Assembly: GCF_030518795.1 (NCBI RefSeq)
Contig: NZ_CP130427.1
Span: 4,526,001-4,590,000 of the forward strand
Source: Micromonospora sp. NBRC 110009
Lineage (GTDB): Bacteria > Actinomycetota > Actinomycetes > Mycobacteriales > Micromonosporaceae
DNA: 64,000 bases
Direction of reading: 5' to 3'
Part shown: positions 54,152 to 63,716 of the stretch, in pieces
Position numbering within the stretch: position 1 is the first letter of the stretch
How the letters are laid out: each line of letters opens with the position of its first letter
Program-made: the position numbers and the translations under genes
The notes under the pieces: generated by a model
The model's input: only the letters and a program-made list of their open reading frames with translations
The model's database searches: none
Told to the model about the DNA's origin: nothing

Positions 54152-55417
54152 ATGATGCAGTGCGGCGGTTGCGGGGCGAAGGTCGGCCGCCGGAGCACGT
54201 CGCCGCTGTGCCCGGCTTGCCATGCCATCGCCGGTGCCGCCCTGCCAGTCCCTGTCCGGCGCCGTGGAGGCTCGGCCTTGTGGCTGTGGACCAGTGACAC
54301 CGCACGGGCAGCGTTGGCCAGCGGCGATCTCGCGGTCATCATGCGCGCCTACCGGGTCGCGACTGGTGTAAGCCAGCGGCGTCTAGCGGAGTTGCTCGGC
54401 TACGACGCGACCTACATCTCGATGATCGAAACGGGGCGGCGGGAGATCAGCGATGTCGCGGCCCGGCTACGTATCGCCCGCCACCTCGGCCTGCCAGCGC
54501 ACACGCTCGGGGTAAGCGACCCCGACGACGCCGATTTCACCGCGATGCTCCAGTTCGGCGAGTCGACCATCCGCCTCGCCGCGATCGCGCGACAGTTCGG
54601 GCACGGCGCCGACGCCGTCAACGAGCTCTGGCCGCTGGTCAGCCGCATAGAGAGCCGCGTCGCCGACGGGCATGTCGAGCGGGAGGTGATGCTCCTGCTT
54701 GCCCGTGCCCGCGCCGAGCTCGGCGTCTCACTGGGCTACGTCTTGCCCGAGGAACGACTCGTCAGCGCCGCCCGATGGACCGGCCGGGCGCTGTGGCTGG
54801 CCGAACACCTCGACGACCAGGACCTGCTCGCCTTCACCCTCCGAGTACACGGCAACGAGCTGCGCAAGGTCGAACGGCACACCGCAGCCGTTGCCCGACT
54901 TCAACGCTCAGTGGAACTTGCGCCTGATCTCGACCGAGGTGCGGGCCTGGTACAGCTCGCCCGGGCCACCGGCGAGCTCGGCGACCCCGCCCTGTTCGAT
55001 CACGCCATCACCAGCGCCTGGCGACTGGTCGACGTCAAACCCGGCACAGGACTCACCAGCCTCTATGCCCTCCACGAAGTGCACCTGCGCGGGCTGGTCC
55101 ATACACACCGGCCAGACCTGGCCGCCGACCTGCTCGATCGCCACCGCATGTCCACCGCCGCCGTACCACCCCAATGGCAGGCGATTCTCCAGGTCACCAC
55201 CGGCGAAGTCCTCCTGGCCCGCGCCGACACATCCCAAGCCGAAACGGCGTTCCAGACTGCCATCACCATCGCCGAGGAGCACCGCCTACCACACCAGATC
55301 CAGCGCGCCTTTCGGACCTGCACGTCGCATCTCCCCGCTGTCGGAGAGCTCGCGCGCCAGGCGCTGGAAAGGCTCCGCATCCCCGAGCCCGAACCGGCCG
55401 GCAGCCAGGCCCCATAA
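54152..55417 (+). CDS. XRE-type regulator with zinc knuckle and TPR-like sensor region
   Basis: About 421 aa from ATG 54152 or 54155. An N-terminal knuckle (CGGCGAK...CPACHA) precedes an XRE helix-turn-helix (VSQRRLAELLGYDATYISMIETGRRE, residues about 70-95 in two parts). About 300 residues of helical repeats follow (LARARAELGVSLGYV, ALWLAEHLDDQDLL). The layout is that of large actinomycete regulators whose repeats bind a peptide or small molecule. Probably controls itself and the nearby NUDIX or oxygenase genes. Confidence 0.8.
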   Translation: MMQCGGCGAKVGRRSTSPLCPACHAIAGAALPVPVRRRGGSALWLWTSDTARAALASGDLAVIMRAYRVATGVSQRRLAELLGYDATYISMIETGRREISDVAARLRIARHLGLPAHTLGVSDPDDADFTAMLQFGESTIRLAAIARQFGHGADAVNELWPLVSRIESRVADGHVEREVMLLLARARAELGVSLGYVLPEERLVSAARWTGRALWLAEHLDDQDLLAFTLRVHGNELRKVERHTAAVARLQRSVELAPDLDRGAGLVQLARATGELGDPALFDHAITSAWRLVDVKPGTGLTSLYALHEVHLRGLVHTHRPDLAADLLDRHRMSTAAVPPQWQAILQVTTGEVLLARADTSQAETAFQTAITIAEEHRLPHQIQRAFRTCTSHLPAVGELARQALERLRIPEPEPAGSQAP

Positions 55418-55519
55418 TCGAAGTTCCGGGCAACATGAGCGTTACGAGGCTCGGACCGGCTAGTCACGCCCTTGCCGCGCACCGGTTCGGATGGCGGGGA
55501 CCGATCAGCAGCATGCCGA

Positions 55520-56139
55520 TCAGCACGACGATGACGGCAGCAAGCTGGGCGCGGGCGGTCGCCGAAATGCCGAGGGGCACGGCGAGGGCAGGGCGCGGCC
55601 GGTGCCAGCGGGGCGGTCGGGATGGGTGACGGCAGCATGGATGCCGGTGGCGGCGACGACACCGAGCAGCAGGTAGTGCTGGAGGGCATAGGCCCGGGCG
55701 GCCAACCGAGCACGGGTGCGGGGATCCGCGGCGGCGAGGGTCGGGGCCGCGACGCGGGCGCCGCTGAAGTAGGTCCACCACAGGTCGGCGGGCAGGGCAA
55801 GGCCCATGACGATGGCCGTGGGGTGGCCGCTGATGTGATGGATCTCGACGTCGGCGCCGATTGCGACGACAGATTCGCCGAGCGCGACGATGACGAGCAG
55901 GCCGTGGCGTCAACCAGATGTTCGGCGGCGACCTGGTAGCTGCCAGCTACGCGGATCCAGGAGAACTGTGGAGTGACGTAGGGCAGCGCGGCCTGGACGA
56001 GGGCGGCGGCGAGCCAGAGTGCGTAGGTGGCGGGACCGGTGACGAACGCGGCGAGGCCGATGAGCAGCACCGCAGCCAAGTTGTAGGGCGCGAGACGGAC
56101 CGTGGCGGCACGGGCTGCAGAGAGGCCGAACATCATCAA
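55520..56139 (-). pseudogene. LtrA (low temperature requirement A) family fragment with frameshift
   Basis: One frame gives AATVRLAPYNLAAVLLIGLA and then VTPQFSWIRVAGSYQVAAEH. Near 55915 the sense shifts to another frame: LLVIVALGESVVAIGADVEI, then HPTAIVMGLALPADLWWTYF. These are hallmark LtrA segments. The usual N-terminal third is missing upstream, so it is a decayed membrane-protein gene. Confidence 0.7.
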
Positions 56140-56450
56140 GTGGACCTACCACGATGACCGGGCGGGGGCCGTCGGGCCCATGGATCGGAGGCTGCTGGCA
56201 CGGACGTTGGTGGAGGCCAAGGTAGGCAATGCAGGTGATCACCGCGAGGCGCCCGGAGTAGCCTTCCCGTTCACAGGACCCGAGCGTGATTCACCGGAAC
56301 GACCACCGCTGAGGCTGAAAGCGCCGAACAGCCCGGCCGCCCCGACGCCGAGCGCTGCGCGAGGGCAGCTCGGCTTCGCGCCCGAATCAAGTCGTACCCA
56401 CGGCCTACGGTGGCGGTGGATGAAACCATCGAGGCTGGGGACTGAGCGCG
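56140..56450. other. Intergenic region
   Basis: About 310 bases between the LtrA fragment and the zinc-ribbon gene. Nothing convincing was seen. Confidence 0.3.
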
Positions 56451-56936
56451 GTGTCTACGCTGCTGCACCGGGGCCGTGGCCCGATTCGGGCGTTGGGACC
56501 AAGCATGGAACAGAATGCTGTTGAGCACCGGTGCCTTGACTGCGGGACACCAGTGCAGCGGGAGGGTGATCGGGGCCCTTGGCCTGCGCGGTGCCCAACC
56601 GACCGCCAGAAGCGGAATCGGCAGCTGGCTCAGGCCGCCGAAAAGCTCCGCCCACGGCCCAGTCGAGCTCGGCCGATCGTGGAGCTCGAACTCCGGTGCG
56701 TCGACTGCGGCACTGCGGTGACGCTCCGCCGGAAGACCCGGTGGGAAGTCCGATGCGTAACGTGCGCCGAGGAACAGGCCGCAAGAAAGCGTCGCGAGCT
56801 GGCGCGTGGCAAGACCCAGGAGCATAGGTGCGTCGACTGCGGAGTTCAGCTCCGCCGCAAGGGCACCGCTGGGGCCTGGCCATTGCGGTGCCCGACTCAT
56901 CGGGGCGAACACAATGCTCGCCGACGTAGGGTGGGC
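56451..56936 (+). pseudogene. Zinc-ribbon repeat protein, 5' part, cut by an IS3 element
   Basis: From about 56451 the frame encodes three copies of a Cys4-type ribbon: HRCLDCGTPVQREG...RCPTD, LRCVDCGTAVTLRRKT...RCVTC and HRCVDCGVQLRRKG...RCPTH. The original sequence stops at the IS3 insertion site. A further ribbon and an HNH domain lie beyond the IS in a neighbouring frame, so the intact gene probably encoded a zinc-ribbon/HNH endonuclease. Confidence 0.65.
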
Positions 56937-56973
56937 TTGACCCGTTTCGACGGACAGGGTCGATGTGGTGATC

Positions 56974-57870
56974 TCACGCTACTTTGTTGGCGGTTACCGG
57001 GCTTAGACCGGTGGCTTCGTAGGTGGCGGGGCTGAGGTAGCCGAGGCTGGAGTGCCGGCGGCGGGTGTTGTACCAGCCTTCCACGTACTCGAATATCGCC
57101 TGGCGGGCGGCTTCGCGGGTGGGCCAGGCCTGGCGGTGTAGCAGTTCGGTCTTGATGGTGGCGAAGAACGATTCGGCGACGGCGTTGTCCCAGCACTGCC
57201 CGCGCCGGCTCAGCGACAGTCGGATCCCGTGGCGCTTGGTGAGGCGGGCGTGCTGGGTGCTGGTGTATTGACAGCCGCGGTCGGCGTGGAAGATCAGCCC
57301 CGAGGTGGGTCGGCGGCGGCGGATGGCGTTGGTGAGGGCGGCGTCGACCAGGTCGGTGCGCAGGTGATCGGCCACCGCCCAGCCGACGACCCGCCGGGAG
57401 GCCAGGTCGATGACCGCGGCCAGATACAGCCAGCCCTCCCACGTGTTGATGTAGGTGATGTCCCCGCACCATCGGGTGTCGACCGCGGCCGCGTCGGTGT
57501 CGAAGTCCCGGCCGACCAGGTCAGGACGCGCTTCGGCGGCCGGATCCGGCATGGTGGTGGTGCGCCACCGTCGTGGACACTTGCCGGCGATCCCGGCCGT
57601 GCGCATCAACCGTGCGACGCGTTTGCGGCCGTGCCGCAGCCCAGCCGCGACGAGTTCGGCGTGCACCCGCGGCGCCCCGTAGGTGCCCTTCGACATCGCG
57701 TGCACCGCGGTGATCTTCTCGGTCAGGGCCTGGTCGACCCGTTCACGCTCGGACCGCTCGCCACGGACATGCTGGTAATAGGCGGACCGGGAGACCTGCA
57801 TCAGCTCACACGCACGCTTGACGCTGCGTGAGCCGGCCTGCTCCGCCTCGATGAACGGGTACACGTTCAC
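56974..57870 (-). CDS. IS3-family transposase OrfB
   Basis: This 298-aa protein starts at ATG 57870, overlapping the orfA stop as ATGA. The HTH_21 region (KGTYGAPRVHAELV) is followed by the DDE integrase core: WCGDITYINT, FHADRGCQYTS and NAVAESFFATIKTELL. Complete, so likely functional. Confidence 0.93.
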   Translation of the reverse strand: MNVYPFIEAEQAGSRSVKRACELMQVSRSAYYQHVRGERSERERVDQALTEKITAVHAMSKGTYGAPRVHAELVAAGLRHGRKRVARLMRTAGIAGKCPRRWRTTTMPDPAAEARPDLVGRDFDTDAAAVDTRWCGDITYINTWEGWLYLAAVIDLASRRVVGWAVADHLRTDLVDAALTNAIRRRRPTSGLIFHADRGCQYTSTQHARLTKRHGIRLSLSRRGQCWDNAVAESFFATIKTELLHRQAWPTREAARQAIFEYVEGWYNTRRRHSSLGYLSPATYEATGLSPVTANKVA

Positions 57871-58190
57871 CGGGTCTCCTTCGCGAAGAAAGCCGTCGCC
57901 CGCTTCAAAATCTCGACGTCCTCGCGCAGCCGCCGGTTCTCCCGGCGCAGCTGCGCCAATTCGGCCCGCTCGTCACTGGTCAACCCGTCGCTACGGGCGC
58001 CCGCGTCGACCTCAGCCTGCCTGACCCACTCCCGTACCGCGGTCTCCGTCAGGTCGAAATCCTTCGAAACCTGCCCGATCGTCCGATCCCCACGCTGACA
58101 CAACTCCACGATCTCGGCCTTGAACTCCGCCGTGAACGACCGACGAGGCCGCGACCGCTTCCTACCCATGCTCTCCATGATGCTGGACAT
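57867..58190 (-). CDS. IS3-family transposase OrfA
   Basis: About 100 aa. Start is ATG 58190, 58178 or 58169. It has a helix-turn-helix (FTAEFKAEIVELCQRGDRTI, DFDLTETAVREWV) and a leucine-zipper tail (LAQLRRENRRLREDVEILK). Its stop overlaps the orfB start, so OrfB may be coupled or fused by frameshifting. Confidence 0.9.
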   Translation of the reverse strand: MSSIMESMGRKRSRPRRSFTAEFKAEIVELCQRGDRTIGQVSKDFDLTETAVREWVRQAEVDAGARSDGLTSDERAELAQLRRENRRLREDVEILKRATAFFAKETR

Positions 58191-58244
58191 CCTCCCGGAG
58201 CCCTCCAGCTCCTGATCTCAGATGTCCGTCAAAGCGGGTCAGGC

Positions 58245-58915
58245 CCAGGGACAAAGAAGCAGCGCGGCCGCGGCCGAGCCGGGTTCAGCCGCCCAAGGCT
58301 CCCAGCACCTGCCTGGACTGCCCATCACCGGTGTATTGGCGAGGTACCAGATGGCAACTGCGGTGCGATCCGTGCGCGGTTCTCCGAGCAAAGGCGGTAC
58401 GCGACGCGCGCCGCACCCGGTTAATCGCCAACCGACGGCACAGTCTCCGGAAGCTGCCATGCCGCAGGTGCGGGAATCCGACAGAGCGAGGAAGCCGGAA
58501 GCTAAGGTTGCAGGTCTGCGCGGACTGCCGACAGCTGGAGCTCAATGCTCGGCAGCGGCAGCGTCGCGTGACGCATCGGGCCCTGATGGTCGCGGCAGAG
58601 GTCAGATGGCGCCGCGCGAATCCGGATGCGATTCGATCTAGAAACTCCCTTCGCCGCGCCCGAAAACGCGCCGTCAGGTACGAGGTCTTTCGGCATGAGG
58701 AGATCTTCGAGCGTGACGGTTGGCGGTGCCAGATCTGCCGACGGATGACCGACCGGACGGCGCCCAGGTTTCATCCGCGGTCGCCGACCCTCGACCATGT
58801 CATCCCGCTCTCTCAGGGCGGGCCACACACCCGCGCGAACACGCGCTGTGCGTGCTTCGAGTGCAACTCCAAGCGCGGCGACCGCGGGGGCAACGAGCAG
58901 CTGGCACTCATCTAG
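58245..58915 (+). pseudogene. Zinc-ribbon/HNH endonuclease, 3' part, downstream of the IS3 element
   Basis: The frame STCLDCPSPVYWRGTRWQLR continues the ribbon pattern of the sequence left of the IS. Another Cys pair (CRRCGNPTERG...CADC) and a complete HNH domain follow (WRCQICRRM, PTLDHVIPLSQGG, NTRCACFECNSKRGDRGG). Joining the flanks at the target duplication leaves a one-base frame difference, so either a second mutation occurred or this part starts on its own at GTG 58331, in the same frame. Confidence 0.7.
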
Positions 58916-58998
58916 TTGTAAAGGTCAGCCACCGTTGTGAACACCGGCTGATTTGTGGTTTGCAGGTGTCAGGGTGGCAACACGCATCATAGTTGTCA

Positions 58999-61710
58999 CT
59001 ATGTGATCCGCCGCGCCTCGCCAGCGCCAGTACCGGGCGGGGGAGTGCCGCGGTCCTGCTCTCGCCACTGGCCGGCGGTGTCGGCGCGCAGCAGGCGATC
59101 AACCATCTCCAGCGCCGGTGGCTCCGAGTCGAACTCCCAGCGCAGCACCTTTCCGGACTCCGTGTCCCCGGCCCGGGCCATCACCGTCCAGCGCGTCTCG
59201 CGGACCAGCCACACGTCGCGCCGGGTCAGGCGCCCCCAGTGAGGTCGGGCCGAAGCGCGGTGCCGGGCTTTCGTCCGGTCCGTTTCTTCGGCCCGCCTCC
59301 CGAACCGGACGTGCAACTCTCGCTGCATCCGGCTCTCCACGGACTCACGTCGGCTGGGTCAGGCGACGTGTCGGGGGTGTCCAGGGGTTGGGGATCACGC
59401 TGCGGCGTCGGTACCGGGACACGGTGACCGAGGCCGGGTTGAACAGGGTGAGCTGTCCGTCGGTGATCGTCCATCCGCCGGCCATGAAGCGCCGTCGGAG
59501 TTGCTTCCACGTCAGGCCCTTGTGCCGTTTCCGGATCCAGATCGCTGTCCGGTGCCAGGTGAAGGCGCCGAGGTAGCTGAAGGTCCATTTCGACACGCCG
59601 TGCTTGAAGTAGTTGCTCCACCCTCGTAGTACGCCGTTGACGCGTTCCAGCAGGGCGGTCAGGTCGGCTTGTGCTGAGCTGTGGGTGAGCGTGCGGACCT
59701 TGTCCTTGATCGCGGTGACCGCTTTCTTGGACGGGTACGTGTATACGCACCGTCTACCCGTGCCCCGTTTCCGGTGCCGCTGGATGCGGAACCCGAGGAA
59801 GTCGAAGCCCTCGTCGATGTGGACCACCATGGTCTTCGCCGGTGACAGGCGCAGGCCCATCCCGGCGAGGACCACGGCCACCTCGTCGCGCAGCTGTTCG
59901 GCGTCACGCCGTTCGCCGTGCACGAGGATGACGAAGTCGTCTGCGTAGCGGACGAGCCGCCAGTTCGGCTGGCCGTGCCGGCGGCGTTTCGCGCGCAGGA
60001 CTCTCGTCGACATCGCCGTCTGCCACGTGTGCTGGGCGAAGTCGTCCAGCACGGACAGGGCGATGTTGGCCAACAGCGGAGACAGGATGCCCCCTTGCGG
60101 CGTCCCGGTGTGTGTTTCCTCGCGGGAGCCGGTCTCGGTGAGGATTCCGGCCTTGAGGAAGGCTTTCACCAGGCTCAACACGCGCTTGTCCCCGACGCGT
60201 CGACGCATCCGCGCCATCAGCGCGGCGTGGTCGATCGAGTCGAAGCACGCCTCGATGTCCGCTTCCAAGATCCATTCATATGACTTGGATGTCAGAAGAT
60301 GGATGTCGGCGATGGCGTCCTGAGCGCGCCGGCGGGGCCGGAAACCGAACGAGCACGGATGGAAGTCCGCCTCGAAGATCGGCTCCAGCACCAGCTTCAG
60401 CGACGCCTGCACGACCCGGTCCGCGACGGTCGGGATCCCCAACCGGCGCTTCTTGAGGCTGCCCGGCTTCGGGATCAGCCGCTCCCGCACCGGAAGCGGC
60501 CGAAACTCACCCGACCGCACCGCCTCCCGGATCATGCCCATGAAGGGTTCCGCACCGACCAGCGCCTGAAGGTGATGGGCGGTCAAGCCGTCCACACCAG
60601 CGCTGCGCGAGCCGGTGTTACTCCGCACCCGATCCCACGCCACCATCAGGAACGCGGGATCGGTGACAAGGTTGAACAGATCATCAAACCGGCGAGACCG
60701 ATCCTCGCCTGCCCATCGATGCAGCTTGGTCTGAATCTCCAGTACCCGCCGCCACGCCTCATCGAGGCTCGGCCACGGCGCGCCGGTATTCACCAGCGAC
60801 CTCCTGGCATGACAATCCCTCCCTGCGAACCCGCTGCCCGCCTTCGCCATGCAGACGGCTCTCCCGCCCTCGGACTACTACGCGGACTCCGCCCCATCGA
60901 GGTGCCCCGGCAGGACAACGTGCCCTCCCATCTCCGCCACGCTGGCCGCGTCGCGGCGGGTCCGCACCCAGACGGTTCCCACGTTCACCACCGATCGATC
61001 GACGGAGGAGGTGCCCAACTTTGCCCCTGCGGCCCGCTGCGGGTACGCCGTAGACCTTCCCCGCAACCACCACGACGAGGGGATCAACCCCGCCGTGGAG
61101 CCCACCCGGACGGCGCTAGCCCGGATGGTTCGTCCGCGATCCCGGCCCATATCCGCCAGATTTGAGCCGGTGGTGGAATTAAGAGGCGTTACACGTCGGT
61201 TCCTCACGTACACCTTTCCGTCTCGCTTGCCGAACCTGGGCCGTCTGGCAGTACCAACCCATCCCGGCGTTGTCGAGGCCGCTTCCCACCCTCCCGCGCG
61301 TTCCCGCGATCAGGCTGCCTCCAGCTTCACGCCCACTGCTACGACAGCAGACGGGTGAAGGTCTCCCACCTCCACTCGACCGATAGCGCCTCGTGGCGCA
61401 CGACGCCGTTCCACCACCGCCGCACCACTTCCTGCACCCCGCGATCGTACATACGTTCGATCTGCCGGGTGGCCCGGATGGCGAGCGTGTCTCGCGCGCA
61501 CCTAGCGAAGGGTCGTTCGCAGCGGTCCTCCGCGCCCCGGCCGTAGGGCTCGCAGCAGTCCGGGCGGTGCCGATACACCCGAAGATCACGCCCGCCCCGG
61601 CGGGCGAACTCCGGCGTGATCTCGTACAAGCAGGCCTGCCACACGACGGTCTCCCCGCCGCCGGAGACCACCTGGCCGTCACCCGGCCCCCCGCGCAGCA
61701 GCACCTCCAT
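58999..61710 (-). CDS. Hypothetical protein split by a group II intron
   Basis: Exon 1 (61402-61710, ATG 61710 behind GGAGGG) reads MEVLLRGGPGDGQVV and VWQACLYEITPEFARR, and ends EVVRRWWNGV. Exon 2 (58999-59238) continues WGRLTRRDVWLVRETRWTVM and GDTESGKVLRWEF, and ends GEARRIT. Removing the intron joins the exons in frame for 182 aa. The family is an uncharacterised actinomycete protein. Without splicing, exon 1 would end shortly inside the intron with RWETFTRLLS. Confidence 0.75.
59302..59335 (-). ncRNA. Group II intron domain V
   Basis: On the minus strand the 34-base hairpin opens GAGCCGGATGCAGCGAGAG and closes TTGCACGTCCGGTTC. This matches the bacterial domain V consensus, including the AGC triad in an equivalent position. 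It is the catalytic core of the ribozyme. Confidence 0.9.
59345..60850 (-). CDS. ltrA: Group II intron reverse transcriptase/maturase
   Basis: This 501-aa protein starts at ATG 60850, behind GGGAG. RT blocks are complete: RLIPKPGSLKKRRLGIPT, FHPCSFGFRPRRRAQDAI, HTGTPQGGILSPLLANI and the catalytic RYADDFVI (YADD at 302-305). A maturase/X region follows (NGVLRGWSNYFKHG). There is no C-terminal HNH endonuclease domain. It splices and moves the surrounding intron. The gene is intact. Confidence 0.95.
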   Translation of the reverse strand: MAKAGSGFAGRDCHARRSLVNTGAPWPSLDEAWRRVLEIQTKLHRWAGEDRSRRFDDLFNLVTDPAFLMVAWDRVRSNTGSRSAGVDGLTAHHLQALVGAEPFMGMIREAVRSGEFRPLPVRERLIPKPGSLKKRRLGIPTVADRVVQASLKLVLEPIFEADFHPCSFGFRPRRRAQDAIADIHLLTSKSYEWILEADIEACFDSIDHAALMARMRRRVGDKRVLSLVKAFLKAGILTETGSREETHTGTPQGGILSPLLANIALSVLDDFAQHTWQTAMSTRVLRAKRRRHGQPNWRLVRYADDFVILVHGERRDAEQLRDEVAVVLAGMGLRLSPAKTMVVHIDEGFDFLGFRIQRHRKRGTGRRCVYTYPSKKAVTAIKDKVRTLTHSSAQADLTALLERVNGVLRGWSNYFKHGVSKWTFSYLGAFTWHRTAIWIRKRHKGLTWKQLRRRFMAGGWTITDGQLTLFNPASVTVSRYRRRSVIPNPWTPPTRRLTQPT

Positions 61711-61795
61711 CCCTCCGACCGTAGGGGATCGGCGAGGGCCGGGCGCGAGCTCGACCGATCACCCCGCCGCCCTTCTGGCGGACCGAGAAACAGGG

Positions 61796-61830
61796 GGTCC
61801 CCGCAGCGTGAGCTTCACGCTGCGGGGACC
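61796..61830. terminator. Perfect 16-bp inverted repeat with a three-base loop
   Basis: GGTCCCCGCAGCGTGA (61796-61811) pairs with its exact complement at 61815-61830. It is just upstream of the intron-split gene and beside the IS110 remnant. It may be a bidirectional terminator. Confidence 0.55.
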
Positions 61831-62399
61831 GGGTGTCGGTGGCCTGCTGCCGGGGCTGCTCCACCTGCACGTGGCTGTGGCCAGCAGCCTCAGGGTGACC
61901 TCGCCGACCTGTTGAGGTTCGCCGCGCCGCCAGCAGTTCGCCAGCCCACGGCTTGGCGTTGTGGAGAACTTGGGCGGCTGTGCAAAACGCCCTGATCATG
62001 GCCGGATGTGCTAGCACCCCCGCGACCAGCGGTTGTCTCGGCGGCTTCCAGACGGGCGCCGCTTGGCTCCAACATCCCGGTGGGCCCGACGGCTGTGGCA
62101 GCTACTCGTAATGGGCCGGCGAGTCTGGCCGAGGTGCACCGTCACGGAGTGAGGGATCCTCCTTGCTGGAAGTTCCACCACCGACCCGCTTGTGGGGCGC
62201 GTCGGAGCATTCGTTGTGGCGGATCTCCACCCCTGCCGGCCTCCGGTTCTTCGATCACGACGTGAAGGGGGTGGGGGATGAGGGGCACTTGCGGCCGGAG
62301 TGGTGGGGCCCGGAGGTGATGCCGGCCCGTCCGCGGGGGCGGGTCGGGGATGAGCAGGTGCTGCGTCGGCCGGTCGCGCCGATGCTTGCGGCACCGGTG
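61831..62399. other. About 570 bases without a supported gene
   Basis: One plus-strand frame runs from 62163 into the IS110 fragment, but its first 80 residues do not look like IS110. No other gene was supported. Confidence 0.35.
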
Positions 62400-62750
62400 G
62401 ACGTGGTGCTCGACGTCGCCGCCCAGCTGCTCACCACCGCCGGCGACAACCCCGACCGGCTGCACTCCGAAGCCGCCCTCGCCCACCTCTGCGGCGCAGC
62501 CCCCATCCCCGCCAGCTCCGGACGGGTGCGCCGCCACCGCCTCCACCGAGGAGGCGACCGCGGCGCCAACCACGCCCTGCACACCATCGCCCTCTGCCGC
62601 CTGCGCTACGACCAGAGAACCCGCGCCTACCTGCACCGCCGCACCACCGAAGGCCTCAGCAAGCAGGAAATCCTCCGCTGCCTCAAGCGCTACATCGTCC
62701 GCGACATCTACACCGCCCTACGAGCCGACTTCGCCGCACTCGCCCCTTGA
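62400..62750 (+). pseudogene. IS110-family transposase C-terminal remnant
   Basis: The frame shows the transposase_20 part of IS110 enzymes: LTTAGDNPDRLHSEAALAHL, then CGAAPIPASSGRVRRHRL, HRGGDRGANHAL and RCLKRYIVRDIYTAL. The DEDD N-terminal half is missing. Confidence 0.75.
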
Positions 62751-62840
62751 CCTCCATAGGAGCATCAGGATGGAACGCTCGGTTGTTGCTGTGGCCTTGA
62801 TTGACAGCCGTTTCTACATTTTGCCCTGGAGGTTAACGCG

Positions 62841-63491
62841 ATGGATGGGCACTTGTCGGGAGTTGGCCTGTGGGCGATCCTGCTTGGTCTAGCGCTGACG
62901 TCATCGGTTCTCGCTGCCGTAGTGGGCAAGCTGCTGGACCGAGGATCGTCCCAGCTGGACCGCTTGCGTGAGGGTTATGCCGAGGCAGCTAAAGCCCTCG
63001 CGGCCTGGGACAATTTCCCTTATCGGGTCGAGAGGCGAATTGACGATCATCCCGAAACTCGAAGGGCGCTATCTGAGTTGGGCTCCGATATCACTGAGAG
63101 ATTGGCCTACTACTCTGGATGGGTCAGTGCGGACAGCCCAGCAATGGGGGAGTTTTACATGCGCCTGGTTCAGCGGCTGCGCGTAGAGGTCGCTCCCCAT
63201 GCTCGCTTCGCGTGGAATCAGCCGCCCCGGTTGTCTGCTTCTGACATGAATATCAGGAAGGAGTTCACTGTATCTGTTACGCAAGGAACCTCGGGTTGGG
63301 CCTACGTGCAAGTGTTTTCTGCTGGCTTTCGCTACCGATTCGGGTGGCGTCGCTATCTACTCCCTACTCCACTGCTGCGGTACTTCCTTGCTAAGAAGGA
63401 GGTTCCGGGCGCCCGGCGGGCCGGCGCGGCCAGAGACGAAGACGGAGACGTCGCCGCGCCAGTTCAGAAAGCTGATGCCGGTGGAGCTTGA
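62841..63491 (+). CDS. Hypothetical single-pass membrane protein
   Basis: This 216-aa protein starts at ATG 62841, about nine bases after a GGAGG. One N-terminal membrane helix (LWAILLGLALTSSVLAAVVG) is followed by a helical cytoplasmic region (AEAAKALAAWDNFPYRVERR, ALSELGSDITERLAYYSGWV) and a charged tail. GC content is lower than the surroundings. No family recognised. Confidence 0.7.
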   Translation: MDGHLSGVGLWAILLGLALTSSVLAAVVGKLLDRGSSQLDRLREGYAEAAKALAAWDNFPYRVERRIDDHPETRRALSELGSDITERLAYYSGWVSADSPAMGEFYMRLVQRLRVEVAPHARFAWNQPPRLSASDMNIRKEFTVSVTQGTSGWAYVQVFSAGFRYRFGWRRYLLPTPLLRYFLAKKEVPGARRAGAARDEDGDVAAPVQKADAGGA

Positions 63492-63674
63492 CATCCATAG
63501 GAGCATACGCTTCTCGTGCTTCGGCCTTGGCGGTCGCATCAAGCGGATGTTTCGGTCATAACACCCTAAGCACGCATGAATGTCGGACGAGCTGCCGTCT
63601 CTCTTCGTGTACCTGGCTGGCGCAAGGCCCTCAGACGCGAAAGTGCGTCGACACAGGTCGCACCGTGGGTGCAT
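63357..63674 (-). CDS. Possible zinc-finger protein, partly overlapping the membrane-protein gene
   Basis: If started at ATG 63674, the frame shows PRCDLCRRTFASEG and HACLGCYDRNIRL, two CxxC pairs that could bind zinc. The last third overlaps the opposite-strand membrane-protein gene by 135 bases, which weakens the call. Confidence 0.3.
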   Translation of the reverse strand: MHPRCDLCRRTFASEGLAPARYTKRDGSSSDIHACLGCYDRNIRLMRPPRPKHEKRMLLWMSSSTGISFLNWRGDVSVFVSGRAGPPGARNLLLSKEVPQQWSRE

Positions 63675-63716
63675 ATGAGGAGTGCGGCCCGTTTCGTTGC
63701 GCCGCTTTCTTGCCAA

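Larger units (their letters stand above)
56937..58241 (-). mobile_element. IS3-family insertion sequence
   Basis: About 1305 bp. Near-perfect terminal inverted repeats of about 20 bases begin TGACCCG and share GACGGACA (56938-56957 and the complement ending at 58241). A three-base direct repeat GGC flanks it (56934-56936 and 58242-58244), the usual IS3 duplication length. It contains an intact orfA-orfB pair. Confidence 0.88.
59239..61401 (-). mobile_element. Group II intron
   Basis: About 2163 bases. The 5' end is GTGCGCCACGAG, matching the GUGYG consensus. The 3' end is CCTCAC, with an AC terminus. Domain V is recognisable at 59302-59335, domain VI follows, and the RT/maturase gene sits in domain IV. 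The exact ends are chosen because they restore the host frame. Confidence 0.85.

Noticed and set aside
62163-62399. N-terminal extension of the IS110 fragment
   Set aside because: The residues do not match IS110 enzymes, so the frame seems to be open by chance before the remnant.
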